A stretch of 55,470 bases of DNA from Zygnema cylindricum (GCA_037447655.1 JBBHKE010001884.1:343701-399170); one strand, 5' to 3'. Positions 1 through 11,386 are shown, counted from the stretch's first letter. The notes: generated by a model from the letters alone, not told the origin. A program made the numbers and translations.

Positions 1-303
1 CGCATCCTTCAGGTCCACGTCTTAGCAGAAGTCAAAAGGTCAAGGGCCTATCTAGATATATGTACGGACAAATTCCTTCTATGGGACCCACTCACGGGTC
101 ACATCCCTTTGAAGCATGCATACATGCATGGACGGGTCCTAAGCGTCGTACATCATGGCCCGTGGATATTGACTATATGCCCATTCGCGTAGTGGCTTTC
201 GATGTATGTGCGTCACGTCAACGTTATACGTGTACATCGACACTATTCGCGACTATCCGTCCGTCATGTCAAAGGTACGGACGGTCGGAATCCGCGCACG
301 AGT
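1..303. other. left edge, no gene recognised
   Basis: AT-moderate sequence with many GTAC-containing words. An open frame runs through 60-419 on plus, but it crosses a hairpin and a transposon edge and has no recognisable domain, so I do not call it a gene. The stretch may be the remains of another transposon. Confidence 0.4.
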
Positions 304-354
304 TACACCGTGTGTCGCTATTAGGGTTTAACACTAATAGCGAAACACAGTGTA
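304..354. repeat. imperfect hairpin
   Basis: The 21-base arms at 304-324 and 334-354 pair at 19 of 21 positions around a 9-base loop. The arm begins TACACCGTG and contains CGCTATTAG, resembling the termini of the foldback element at 1676-1892. It is probably a miniature relic of that family. Confidence 0.6.
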
Positions 355-418
355 CTATATCAGTCAGTACTGTACTTGGCGGTACACCGTCCATCGTTAT
401 TAGCGATAAGGTTTATTA

Positions 419-1220
419 GGGTAACCTTCCATCAGGCGAAAAGTGGGGTTGTTTACTGGAGAAAGTACCCTTCCGTACTAGGCCGTATTTTTTTTTTTTT
501 TTTACAAAAGATGTTTACTAAAAATTCGTTGAGATTCTCCAGACTTTTTGGAGAAAAATACCACCGTCCGATTTTCAATTTTTGACGCAAACGCTTCTTG
601 TTTCCAGTACGTAGCTAGTCTCCTCCGACTGTCCTCGGGATGAGAGTTTGTGATTACTGAACGCGTGTTTTGGTCCACTTGTAAAGCCAGAGTCAATCCA
701 CGACAGACGTGAAGCAATAAACTTACATGTGGCAAATGGAGTGTACCGTGTGACATCAAAGCCAGCCTGTTCGACGACAAAAAAATCATGGTTGTATAGC
801 CAGCCTGTTCGACGACAGAAAAAACTTGGTTGTAGGACATCTTGTGACGTCTCCTTCATAAATGTGCGATATAGCGATTCACTTGCAAATGGTACATTCT
901 TGGACATTTGTACAAACTTTAATTTTGCAACGGTTCTCGTGGCCGTTGATACCACAACAACCCTAAGAACGTTCAGATTGTACATTAGCGAGACACTACT
1001 ATATATTTTAACCGGCGTCTACACGTACACACATATGCAACTGCGAAATTGTCCTTTTGGAAATAATAATTATTCTCGGGCGGCTCAACAAGTCCTACGT
1101 GGTACCAATCGCAATCTAACACCTCGTTCACTTGCACGACCTAATGGAAGGATGTTACAGATATTAGTGCCAGTAAACGTGTTCGTACGATTACTGGGAA
1201 CGCCTGATGGAAGGTTACCC
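419..1220. mobile_element. Harbinger-like MITE with TTA target duplication
   Basis: The ends are inverted repeats: GGGTAACCTTCCATCAGGCG at 419-438 and its complement at 1201-1220. The trinucleotide TTA flanks both sides (416-418 and 1221-1223), the usual target preference of PIF/Harbinger elements. There is no transposase-like frame, so the 802-bp unit is non-autonomous. The end after the TIR (an AAAGTGGGGTT motif) is shared with the nested element at 4447-5195, so the two belong to one family. The superfamily is inferred from TIR and TSD only. Confidence 0.75.
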
Positions 1221-1675
1221 TTAGTGTTAATGCAAATTTATAAATAGTCCTTAAATAGTGTTGCAAACACTATTTTGTGATTTCTGACAAAAAAAAAGTC
1301 ACGACCGAATTAGTACTGTTAACTCTAATAATGATCGCCAATGTGTATCAAAAAATCTTTTATCACAATAGTCGATATTTATTATCGCGGATATTCCAAT
1401 TATCGAACGATCAAATGCCACGATTCCGAGACCAACAAAAAATTATCGCCATATTTATAAAAATATAAAATATTACTGTACTTTAGCACCTTATAAAATA
1501 TAGTATTATAATCTGTACATTATTGTTTTGTATGCAACGTATGATGTGCTTTGTAGAATGAAAGTACAAAGCTTGAGTCCGGACAACACTTAACAAGTTA
1601 ACATACAACAAATAAGTATTTATCGTACTAAATGTACAGAGATGACAGATCATCCGTTCGTCATGGAATACAGTA
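1221..1675. other. AT-rich spacer
   Basis: No gene is seen. The stretch has several short direct and inverted words (for example around TATAAAAATATAAAATATTA near 1455) and lies between the end of one transposon and the start of a foldback. It may be the remainder of the element into which the 419-1220 unit inserted. Confidence 0.4.
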
Positions 1676-1892
1676 CACCGTGAATCGCTATTAGCGTCAA
1701 TGTTTTGTTCGCCGCTTAAAACATCTTTTCTCCGTACACACTTGTCGGATTGTAGATCTGGCGGTTGCGATGGGAAGGTAAGATTCTCAGCTTCCCATTG
1801 ACGGTCTCAAATTGAAAACCCGACAAGTGTGTACGGAGAAAAGATGTTTTAAGGGGCAAAAAAAAGATTGACGGGAATAGCGATTCACGGTG
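1676..1892. mobile_element. foldback MITE, TA-flanked
   Basis: The outer inverted termini are CACCGTGAATCGCTATT and its complement, flanked by TA (1674-1675 and 1893-1894). An inner pair of perfectly complementary 34-base arms lies at 1715-1748 and 1820-1853, so a transcript would fold into a long hairpin. The length is 217 bp and there is no coding frame. The termini resemble those of the 615-bp MITE at 2236-2850 (CACCGYGAATCG), which suggests related mariner-like parents; that assignment is inference. Confidence 0.75.
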
Positions 1893-1895
1893 TAC

Positions 1896-2201
1896 CATAG
1901 TTCAAAAGTAGGTGAAAGTAGGCCCATACAATATGCTTATTGTACGCGAATCGTACAATATGACCTTATGACCCATATTGTATTCAGACCTATCCGGACC
2001 AATTAAAACATTCGGACAAAAAATTGGACCAATTAAAACATTCAGACCAAAATGTTTTATTTACACCGTAATATTCGGACGATCGGACGGTCTCTGATCA
2101 AAGTAGTGATCTAAGAAGATCACTTGAAAAGCCCATAACACAACTTACGATAAAGGCGTCGACCAAAGGCCTACAATAGAAACGCCTACTTTTGAACTCT
2201 G
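1896..2201. mobile_element. hAT-like MITE with exact 8-bp TSD
   Basis: The termini CATAGTTCAAAAGTAGG (left) and the complement of CAGAGTTCAAAAGTAGG (right) enclose 306 bp. The 8-mer CGGTGTAC is duplicated exactly at 1888-1895 and 2202-2209, the TSD length of hAT elements. The left TSD overlaps the last bases of the foldback at 1676-1892, so this element inserted at the edge of that foldback and is younger. Both termini are shared with the 1,976-bp element at 15967-17942, of which this looks like an internally deleted version. Confidence 0.8.
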
Positions 2202-2235
2202 CGGTGTACCGTCTATACTACAATACAGTCTAGTA

Positions 2236-2850
2236 CACCGCGAATCGTAATTAGAGTAAAGAAAAAATTAGAGTAAAAAACAAAAAAAAACAATTAGAGT
2301 TAAGAACGCTAATTTGTGTGATATAACTTTTTCACAGAGGAAGTTTACTCTAATTTTTTTTATTACTCTATATTGGGTTATGTCGGCAATAATTATCCGC
2401 GTTGTGAGTATGAACACTAAATTACGTAGACGTACACAAGTCTGTCAGTCTGTATAGATTGACGTCATTATGACGTTAGCCCTATTTGTCGCGCTGAATG
2501 TCAGTTAACGGTCACACTAACGACGATGGTGTCGACAGACGAGAGTTATGCGAACGACTTTTTTTCGAGGTGATTGATTTTTTTGTTTAGTACTATTTCA
2601 CATGCGAGAGCGATTCTATTAAATCATTATTTGTACATTTTTACTTATAAAAGTACAATTTTGCACGGTCTGACGACGTCCGTACTCCACACTATAAAAA
2701 AAAAACCTATATTATATTTTTTTACGCTAATTAAACCTTACATTAAATAGCATAATGAAAATTTAGAATCATGTACTCTATTTAAGGTGATAGAGTCAAA
2801 ATTTAGGGCGGCCGAATTAGCGTTTTTTACTCTAATTACGATTCGCGGTG
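2236..2850. mobile_element. MITE family M1, copy 1
   Basis: The termini CACCGCGAATCGTAATTAGA and complement (24 bp in all) are flanked by TA at 2234-2235 and 2851-2852. The 615-bp unit has no frame. It is collinear with the 618-bp copy at 6191-6808 through the whole interior, including a shared GGGTTATGTCGGC block and a shared block beginning CGAGAGTTATGCGAACG. A TA target and short TIRs suggest a mariner-derived MITE. Confidence 0.8.
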
Positions 2851-2884
2851 TATTGTACTGTAGAGGTTTTCGGAGTCAAATAAT

Positions 2885-3296
2885 TAGTGTTGGGTATTGG
2901 GTAAATTCATATCGCGATAATTTTGATATTCGATATATCGAATATCGATCTAGCAGATTCCTCGATATATCGTACTGGGACCAACATAAATCATCGCGAT
3001 ATATATCGCAAAAACTGGATGTTCGTACAGTCATAGTACGGAAAATCATACGGATACCACCCCCCTCCCCCGCCCCCTCGGCGCGCGCTCAGTGGGCGGG
3101 GGGGGGGGGGGGGGTTTGGAAAAAAAAATGGGGAAAAAAAAAAAAATTAATACCTCGATATATCGGCGATACGATACATTGGCGAAATATCGCAATGATC
3201 TGGTTTTCGATATATCGAAGCAATATATTGATTATCGGGTACCTGAAATTCGATATATATCGAATATCGGCAAAAGGTCCTCGATACCCAACACTA
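2885..3296. mobile_element. hAT-like MITE, TAGTGTTGGG family, copy 1
   Basis: The termini are TAGTGTTGGGTAT and the complement of TAGTGTTGGGTATCG. The flanking 8-mers CAAATAAT (2877-2884) and CAAATAGT (3297-3304) match at 7 of 8 positions. The interior is dominated by CGATATATCG palindromes and includes a C-rich run followed by about 16 G and A-runs at 3060-3147. There is no coding content. A longer copy lies at 12478-13279. Confidence 0.75.
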
Positions 3297-3304
3297 CAAA
3301 TAGT

Positions 3305-3818
3305 CATTGCCCTGTGATAACATCGTCAGTCGAACAACACGTGTTTCCTCGTCAAAACAAAAAGTTTTCATAAGGTAAAATAAGTGTGGAGTCTAGAAAA
3401 TTGTAAGTGGCTAAAAAAATATTTTCTTTTCTTTCGTTTTTCAGACTTTATGTCAAGCAAGTGATCCGTCGCTAAAAATTCACAACAGTTGCGTGGTTCA
3501 CACTTGGAAAAATGGGAAAACGATGTCATAAATTTTTGGGATCCGTACGCCAAATTTCATAAAATGACAAAAGACGCGGCGATGACGGTTGGGGCGGTTA
3601 GTTTCGACCGTTTTGGAATGTAGCGGCGGACAAAAGATGCATTTTTATGCGTCAAAACTCGACAGTTGGGTAAAGCAAACGGCAACTGCCGTCCGCCATC
3701 GGACATCATGTTCAGAATGCACTTTTTTCCTTTTTGAAGTATTTCGAAAAACGAAGCGCACGGACGTGAACCGTACAAGAATTCATTCCGTCGCAAACTT
3801 ATGAACAAACTAGGAGAC
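3305..3818. other. unassigned spacer
   Basis: No gene or complete repeat is recognised. Short open frames on both strands (such as 3557-3835 minus) have no domain and run into the neighbouring transposon. Confidence 0.35.
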
Positions 3819-3821
3819 GAA

Positions 3822-5282
3822 AGGCGTGTCCCCATGTGTTTAAGTAAGGGTTTTTTTCCGTCGTTTACACAGAAAATAGGACTTCTTACTTTAAAATATT
3901 ACGCCGTACGAAAAATGGGCAAAAACTCAAATACATTTTGCGTCATCTTGGAACTTGAAAGGTACGGCGATTTGGCAGTATTATCATCGCGACCCACTTC
4001 CAACTCATCTTCACACTTGCACTGAAATCAAATCGCGACTTGCTTGTAATCAAAATACTACCATATTGACGAATAGAAAGCCTGGGTTGCACGCGTCAAA
4101 CGTTTTCATTTGTTTTTTTTGCAGTTGGGAGAATACACGAAAAAAAAATTGTTTGTCCGTTTGCTTATGTTGTCCACTTGTGGGCGTCTACAAATGTCAT
4201 TTTGTAGACGTAGGCGATTGCTTATGTCGTTCACGTGTGGGCGTCAACAAATGACAGTTGGCGTCGACAATTGTCCCAGTATGTCAAGAGCTCTTTGCGG
4301 CGTACAAATGTCTGCAGTTTTTTTCGAGATCGTTGGCATCTACAAATGTGAGCAGTTCGTTGGTGTCTACATGTGTCGCAAGTATTGGCGACGTGTACAA
4401 CTGCCACATATTCAAAATAATGAACGCGCAAGTAACGATTGACATAGGGTAACATTTCATTAGGCGGTCCCAGTAAATGTACGAACTAGTCTAGTGACCG
4501 GGTTTACTGGAAGTCCGCTCCATTTTGTCTGGCCAGTAACAAACCTTCCTCAATTATGATTGACGCCACATAGGTTAGACTCCAGATTTCAAAAATCTTA
4601 AAGAAATCTACAAACACAATATCTGTACGAAATATCTGTATGACCGACGGTAGTTAATGATTTGTACATTAATGTTTTCGGCTAGATTTTGATTTTGAAA
4701 ATGGAAATCAAAATTTCGAAACGGAATTGCAAAAGGACGAGGCAAACTTTGAAGGTCGCGGCAAACTTTGAATGTCGGTGGATGTCAGACGGAGCGTGCG
4801 AGGATATTTTCAACCTGACCTGCATTCAGCGTGGCAGGCGGCACATGGCATGTACGACATGCACGCATGTGATCGCTTGTTCAAAGTAGATCTTTTTTTT
4901 ACTTTTTCACGTGTACCAATGGTAATGAATGGCAATCATCCAATGGGCCCTAACTCTCCTCGCGAGGAGAGTTGGGGCCCACTGAATGATGTGAGCGATT
5001 GCTTCGCGGATCTCAAAAAGTAAAACATCCAACGGTCAAGAATTACGCCTACATCATTGGAGCTTCCCGACAGCTTTCCAGTAACGATGTTTCGTCTGAA
5101 ACAAAAATTTATATGGTACGAATACGTACGGCTATGTACGAAAACGTACGGCGTCCAGTAACGAACCCCACTTTTCGTCTAATGGAATGTTACCCATAGG
5201 CACACTTTGAAAAGTACACCGTTAAATCAACGCTAAATTCCAAAATAACGTTTCAAAATATCGGTTACATGGGGACACGCCC
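3822..5282 (+). mobile_element. Harbinger-like element, GGCGTGTCCCCATGT family, copy 1
   Basis: The ends are GGCGTGTCCCCATGT on the left and its complement followed by CC on the right. The flanks GAA and TAA are compatible with a decayed TAA target duplication. The left half (to about 4443) and the right end (5199-5282) are an inverted copy of the uninterrupted element at 5365-6055. The 752-bp excess is a second transposon (4447-5195) plus its 3-bp duplication. Frames inside, such as 4110-4442, are shadows of repeat DNA. Confidence 0.75.
4447..5195. mobile_element. nested Harbinger-like MITE with ATA duplication
   Basis: The termini GGGTAACATTTCATTAGGCG and complement enclose 749 bp. ATA occurs on both sides (4444-4446 and 5196-5198), while the empty site in the sister element (near 5444-5460, read on minus) has a single ATA. 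That is direct evidence of insertion with a 3-bp duplication. An internal palindrome around 4945-4982 (GGGCCCTAACTCTCC and complement) could form a hairpin. There is no transposase. Confidence 0.85.
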
Positions 5283-5364
5283 TAATCACATAAGAGAACA
5301 CGTATTGTGTAAAAAAAAAAAAAACACCAATGGAAAAAGAAAAAAAAGGGCATGTCCAAAGTTA

Positions 5365-6055
5365 GGGCGTGTCCCCATGTAACCGATATTTTGAAACGTT
5401 ATTTTGGAATTTAGCGCTGATTTTACGGTGTACTTTTCAAAGTGTGCCTATGTGAATCGTTACTTGCGCGTTCATTATTTTGAATATGTGGCAGCTGTAC
5501 ACGTCGCCAATACTTGCCAAACCCAAACTGCTGACATTTGTAGACGCCAACGGTCTCGGAACAAACTGCGGACATTTGTACGCCGCAAAGAGCTCCTGAC
5601 ATACTGGGACAATTGTTGACGCCAACTGTCATTTGTTGACGCCCACACGTGAACGACATAAGCAATCGCCTACGTCTACAAAATGACATTTGTAGACGCC
5701 CACAAGTGGACAACATAAGCAAACGGACAAACATTTTTTTTTCGTGTATTCTCCCAACTGCAAAAAAACAAATGAAAACTTTTGACGCGTGCAACTCAAG
5801 ATTTCTATTCGTCAATAGGGTAGTATTTTGATTAAAAGCAGGTCGCGATTTGATTTCATTGCAAGATGAGCTGGAAGTGGGTCGTGATGATAATACTGCC
5901 AAATCGCCGTACCTTTCAAGTTCAAGATGACGCAAAATGTATTTGAGTTTTTGCCCATTTTTCGTACGGCGTAATATTTTCAAGTAGGAAGTCCCATTTT
6001 CTGTGTAAACGACGGAAAAAAAACCCTTACTTGAACACATGGGGGGGACACGCCC
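5365..6055 (-). mobile_element. Harbinger-like element, copy 2 (inverted, uninterrupted)
   Basis: The termini GGGCGTGTCCCCATGT and complement are flanked by TTA at 5362-5364 and 6056-6058. The 691-bp unit lies in the opposite orientation to copy 1, with only about 80 bp between them, so the pair forms a very large inverted repeat. It lacks the nested insertion of copy 1. The long frame on minus (5423-6040) has no domain and mirrors frames in copy 1. Confidence 0.8.
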
Positions 6056-6190
6056 TTAATTCGCGGTTATTTACGGTCTGTACAAACGCTTGCGTGGCAG
6101 TACATTTTGGTTTGGAAGGATTCGTACATATCATGTCCGCAAAGCGTTTCCATTTTCGTACGGGCAAGTGGCTCGTATCACGACACGTTA

Positions 6191-6808
6191 CACCGCGAAT
6201 CGTAATTAGAGTAATGAAAAAATTAGAGTAAAAAAGCCAAAAAAAACAATTAGAGTAATTGACGCTAATTTATGTGATAGGGCTTTTCTAACTATGAAGT
6301 TTACTCTAATTTATTTAGTTATTCTATATTGGGTTATGTCGGCGATAATTATGTGCGCGATAATTATGAACACTAAATTACGTAGACGTACAAATTGTGT
6401 CAGTCCGGTATAGTATTGACGTCATTATGACGCTAATAATATTTGTCGCATTGAATGTCAGTTAATGTTCACACTGACGACGATGCTGTCGACGGACGAG
6501 AGTTATGCGAACGGCTTTTTTTCGATGTGATTGATTTTTTTGTTTAGTGCGATTTCACGTGCGAGCGCGATTCTATTAAATCATAATTTGTACCTTTTTA
6601 CTTACAAAAGTACAATATTGCACGGTCAGACGTCGTCCGTACTCCACACTATTTAAAAATAACCTCTATTAGATTTTTTTACGCTAATTAAACCTCACCT
6701 AAATTAGAATAATGAAAAAATTAGAATCATTTACTCTATTTGATGTGATAGAGTCGAAATTTCGAGCGACCGAATTAGAGTAATTTACTCTAATTACGAT
6801 TCGCGGTG
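6191..6808. mobile_element. MITE family M1, copy 2
   Basis: The same 24-bp termini as copy 1 are flanked by TA at 6189-6190 and 6809-6810. At 618 bp it is close to copy 1 in length, in the same orientation, and similar throughout. It has no coding capacity. Confidence 0.8.
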
Positions 6809-6810
6809 TA

Positions 6811-8040
6811 GTTGACGTAGGTTAGCGTCACGTGCCAGTTCACGGCGGACAAAAAAAAGTACCGTTTTCATACCATACCGTTTTCTCCTTTTTCAAGTGT
6901 GAACCACGCAAATGTCATTAACTGTCGGCTTTTTCAATAAAGTTTTTCCTCTGTTCTTTTTTTAATCATCATTGCGAACACTGTTCTGAACTGAATCGCT
7001 GCTGTTGTCGGACGTCTGAAATACCAAAAAAATCGGCGATATTTTATCGTGAACGTGCCGATGGAAAAAGGCCGTCGTGTCGGAACTGTCGCATTGGAAC
7101 ATCACCCCATGTGGGAACGCAGCTACATTATTTTGAATATTTTCGTACGGCTGTCATCCCACGGCTGTCTAGTTAATGCCATCCACGTGGTAGTCCCATT
7201 CGAATTCGCAATCATTGATTCGTACTCTCTGTGTTCACTCATATAGCTGTAAGGTATCTCATATCCACCGACAAATCTGAAATTCCGTACGTGAAGCTCT
7301 TCCTTCACTTTATAGCAAGTCCTTCCGCGAATCACGGAAAGTGTTTTATGCGGATCGTTTAAGGACCACTTTTGCACCGTTGTAGGAAACCTCTCTGCAT
7401 CCACGGTGTCTTGATTTTAATGTGACCCCGTCAGCCCTAATGCTTGTACTATATACTGCCTAGTGTCTACTTTATAGAGGACATAACTTGTACTGTCCTG
7501 TCTAGCGGTACAAATAAATGTACGGTAGGTATTTGAGTATTTTGAAGTCATTATTTCTTGGTCAGGAGTCCCGAACAAAATTGCTATCGTACTAATTATT
7601 CTACTACAAATAACAGCAATTCGTAGTCAGATAACCGATTTAGTGCGTTTTTTAGTACGAAATCGCATCACAGGTCGCATATATTATGGTGTCATCGGCA
7701 CGTCACGACAAATTGTCTGTTCGGCTTCAATTTTGGATAATAACATAAAAAGAAGAACGTAAATCTAGAGAAAAACATGGGAGTAACGGAGAGCCGTCCA
7801 TGGTAATAATCCGACGGCCAGAGAGGACTTCGCTTCGCCCAGTTTATGTGAAACAGCTAAAAGAAAATTTACGATTGCAGTAAAGTCAACTGTCATAACG
7901 GGACGACTGTCACGAACGCGCGCTGCCGTTGCATCCTTGTTCAAAATCACAGTTATGTAAAACATTTCAATACAACGAAACTAGAACGTTTGTACTTTAT
8001 AGAGTACGTATCGTATATGCTGTATTATATTTCTGAAACG
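6811..8040. other. unassigned region with short open frames
   Basis: No transposon edge is recognised. A minus-strand frame at 7123-7404 encodes 93 residues of mixed, soluble-looking composition. It has no known motif and could be an exon fragment or chance. Another at 7765-7965 is less convincing. Nothing else is supported. Confidence 0.3.
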
Positions 8041-8520
8041 TCGACATACTTTATATTAAAGATCGTACGCTTCGTTCGCTGGTCGGGACTCCAGCCGCCG
8101 TATCAGATATCGTGCGAAGAATATCCCGCATTTCGAACTTCCGACTCACCAACCTAGACCGGGGCTACCGGGGTTCATCGGGACCGTCCATTTGTTAGTA
8201 GCACTCCAACGTTTGAACTGCACTTGGTATTGGTACTTTATCGTACCTCACGTCAGTCAACGGCATGATTGCTGCGCAAACTTTACAAACATCTGAGGAA
8301 ATCCAGCCGTCAGATTTAACCGCTTATGTTTGTGCGAGAGACCCGAGTCTCCCGCGAGTCCATTTTGGTTCCCGCCCTTAATTTCATGAGCATGTTTTCC
8401 AAATCCTTCATACCTTCAGTTCCTCTTCAAATCTCATCACTATTTATTCATTTATTTATCACTATTTCCTTTATCATCACTTTACTAAAGCCTCGTACAA
8501 GACATCTTTCTTCCCCCGCC
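8041..8520 (+). promoter_or_regulatory. possible promoter and 5' leader of the gene at 8521
   Basis: A TATATTAAAG word lies at about 8051, followed by a GC-richer block (8080-8190) without a repeat signature. An in-frame extension of the downstream frame starts at 8326 and would add a hydrophobic stretch (about residues 29-54), but its ATG has a poor context. I read 8041-8520 as leader DNA. No transcription evidence is available. Confidence 0.3.
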
Positions 8521-9228
8521 ATGGCTTCCAGTACACTCACTGGAGAAACCAGAAGCACTTGGTGGGGAAACGAAAAACTAGCAAAAATGGTAAAAACCAA
8601 CAGAACCAACCATGGAAACGAAAATAGAGTGGTATGGGACAAACACAAGCTCGTAAATGAAGCTCACCTGCGACGAACGGCATCCGTCCAGATGATCGGA
8701 GCCGGCCCAATTTTGCGCACGAGATCGCTCGATCCTTCGAACGATCTTTCAACGCCTTCTTCCTTCGATTTAAACGATTTTAAGGACCGCTTAGAATCGG
8801 CGAGACAGAAAGTTCGATCGAATAACAGTTCGCCGCAGAGGCAACGGAACGGTATAACGGAAACTGTAGCAGCCAAACCTGCGGTCAAACCTGGAGTCAA
8901 AGCTGCACCCGAACCTACGGCGAAACCTTTAGAAAGGCGAGGCTCTGGAGAGCTGAAAAAAAAAAGTATCTTTCACAGAATAATTAACGGGAGACAGGAA
9001 AACAAGCTACTCAGTAGAGGTGGCAGTTTGGATGTTAGCTGGAAAGGGACAAAGGTGGGGAAAACGAAAAAAATGGAAGATTTTTCTACAATGTCTGTTG
9101 GAAAAGTCAACGCTAATCCAGTTTCGACTTATTGGATACTAGCTGAAGATGGTACGAGTATCGCAAAAAGGGCCTTAATGCAGCGTCCAACCACACCATT
9201 TAGATTAAGAGTAATCAAGTTAGTTTAA
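8521..9228 (+). CDS. hypothetical basic Ser/Lys-rich protein, possibly first exon of a host gene
   Basis: I do not recognise the family. The chosen start ATG at 8521 sits in GCCATGGCT, a very good eukaryotic context, and gives 235 residues; the same frame is open back to 8326. The product is hydrophilic and basic. It has an RRTASV-like phospho-site context, an Ala/Pro/Lys repeat (AAKPAVKPGVKAAPEPTAKP, about residues 117-136), and a Lys/Arg-rich segment after it. A 300-codon open frame in AT-rich DNA with balanced composition and no overlap with a repeat argues for real coding. It ends in AT-rich DNA, so the last codons may be read-through of an intron and further exons may lie beyond 9228. 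No signal peptide is evident from the 8521 start. It could also be a captured gene fragment. Confidence 0.5.
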   Translation: MASSTLTGETRSTWWGNEKLAKMVKTNRTNHGNENRVVWDKHKLVNEAHLRRTASVQMIGAGPILRTRSLDPSNDLSTPSSFDLNDFKDRLESARQKVRSNNSSPQRQRNGITETVAAKPAVKPGVKAAPEPTAKPLERRGSGELKKKSIFHRIINGRQENKLLSRGGSLDVSWKGTKVGKTKKMEDFSTMSVGKVNANPVSTYWILAEDGTSIAKRALMQRPTTPFRLRVIKLV

Positions 9229-11386
9229 ATTGCAATGTATAATGGTATGTTGGATAGTCTACGTTTCTAAATATTTGTGTGTTTTAACTTTTTGGGATAC
9301 GAAATAGCCTTGTCTTCTAAATACTAAGAAATAAGGCCCATCAAAACAGAAGTTTAGGAGTGATACAAATTCTTGATTTTAAATAGACAAAATTCAGAAA
9401 TCACACAATTAGGGGATGTTGTCCACATCAAGAATTAATGTTTTACACAACCTGGTAAGGTGTTAGAATTTTATTAAAGATTCATGTAATCAAGCAGTTC
9501 CTTTAATTTCTAGGTACTTTGTGAACACCTACTTTTTGTATATGGCCAGCTAAAATCCAATTGTGCTAACGTGCTAATTATTAAATATATATATTTTATA
9601 TATTATATAGGGCCCCATATGACCCATTTACCGACTTCATGGAGTTCTGACTTGTTATGAATGTGTCGTGTTTGTCTTTTGAGGAATAATAGTTTTTGAA
9701 TTTTACGCAAATCAGGAATTGTTTCATGAAGAATGTTTTTAGAATTAAAAAAAAAATCAACTTGTTTGCACAATCTCAATGTAACGCACAATTTGCTATT
9801 AAAGAAGATATTTAGCTGGTTGATATTGGAGTAACTTCATGTCTAAAACAAGCAAGTTTATTTGATTGTGCGTTGATACTGGAGATAAGCATTATTAATG
9901 TTTTCAATGAAAGCGTATGAAGACTACGAGTTTCCAAAATTTTGTCCTTCGCCAATTTCCAAAAGTAGAACTCGTAGTAATTGCATCGACCTTATGACAA
10001 CATGTCGTTGCAATTCTCCTATCAATAATTTATGTCTAGATACTTCATGGTATTTTTTACATAGATATAGCAATTAGTAGAACATTCCTCAATAAAATTA
10101 GCACTTGCAACTAGTTTATTCTTGTACAAACTCTTCTTAAGAATATGGTCTATTGATCTTAAATTCATGATTGTGAAGGACACGAGAAATTGGCCGAGTA
10201 ACTAAGCAAAATGCACAAAAACGAACTGCAAAATTAGACAAATTAGGCTGTTGGAGTGGAATTTTTATGGCAAAAACACAAGCTATAATGTAACGACTGA
10301 GAAACAAGAAATGGAATATATGTTGTTCCTTGAGAGGAGTGAAGAAGCTGACGCTGCAAAGTAGGACCGCACGAAGTAAAATAATTTTAGTGTGGATGAC
10401 ATGGCAAGGGACATAGCAAAGGCAGATAATTAGGCGAAAAAAAGTAAGTAAAAGCAAAATTACCCAGTTTGGTTTTTCTTTTTAAAAATTAATTTATTAA
10501 TTGGACAACTAATTATTAATTAATTGAGTAATTAGATGATTAATAAATAGGTTCATTAAAGAAACAATTATTGATACGTTATTTTCAGGTTTGAAATGGA
10601 GCAAGCTATTGGATACATATAGAAAAACATTTTTTAGGGTTGAAATGCGGCATAGTAACGAGTATACAACACCATGTTAGATAAAAAAAAAACGAAAGAC
10701 TGAAGAAGAAAATAGATCTAGAAGGAGTAATAGAGACTTCTGGGATAATTTTTCCATCTCAATCTCTACACAAGAAGTGTCACTACTGCTGAGAGGAGTA
10801 CAGAAAACCTGCAGAGATGAAACCAGGAGACCTAACAATTAGAGAGGAGAAGACCTAGTTGTGTAGAATAGAGTTAGGCTCAAGAATGGGAGATGGTGTG
10901 AATGTAGTGTCTACAAAGTGAAAAGTAACTTAGTTGAACCTACTGTAGTTTTGGCTGCATATGGTCTTGACTAGATATTGACAAGCTGACATTTTATAAC
11001 TTTTTAAATACTCATTTGCATCCAGCTTTAATGTGGTGCAAGTACTTGTTGTATAACATTGTTAAACGCACAATTGGTGTTCTACCTATTGCAATTGCTA
11101 AATAATGTGGATACTTTAAAATTCGCTCTGAATGCTTCTTGCGATTGGCAACTCATGGCAGTCGAATAAGCTTCTGGAATAGTTATTGGATTATTGGAAG
11201 ACAGAAACTGTGAGATGGCAACTCAAACGCCGTTATTCAAATGCACCAACAAAAGTGGAAATCAAAATGATGCGTGATTGGACTGTAAGACAAGTGACGA
11301 CAAAGAACATTCTGATCCGAGCAAATTTTTGTGACGAGAAACAGAAAGCGTATCGGTTCAAGACGTGTTTGGAGTTCTGGAATCAA
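9229..11386. other. AT-rich region, possibly intron or intergenic
   Basis: No gene, TIR element or retroelement is recognised over about 2.1 kb. A 10-base stem (ACTACGAGTT with AACTCGTAGT) brackets about 9923-9979. The AT-only words at 9585-9610 and 10470-10560 are simple sequence. The minus frame at 10137-10457 is Leu/Phe/Cys-rich, as expected of chance frames in AT-rich DNA. Confidence 0.4.

Noticed and set aside
60-419. A 119-residue gene at the left edge
   Set aside because: It runs through a hairpin and stops at a transposon boundary; composition and context do not support coding.
3060-3147. A G-quadruplex regulatory site
   Set aside because: The C-run, G-run and A-run lie in the middle of a MITE copy and look like homopolymer slippage or an assembly-prone spot, not a conserved signal.
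3402-3444. A mini-intron (GTAAGT .. TTTTTCAG)
   Set aside because: At 43 bp it is too short for a usual intron and there is no coding sequence on either side.
5423-6040. A 205-residue protein on minus
   Set aside because: The frame lies wholly inside a non-autonomous transposon and is mirrored, with breaks, in its inverted copy; no domain is recognisable.
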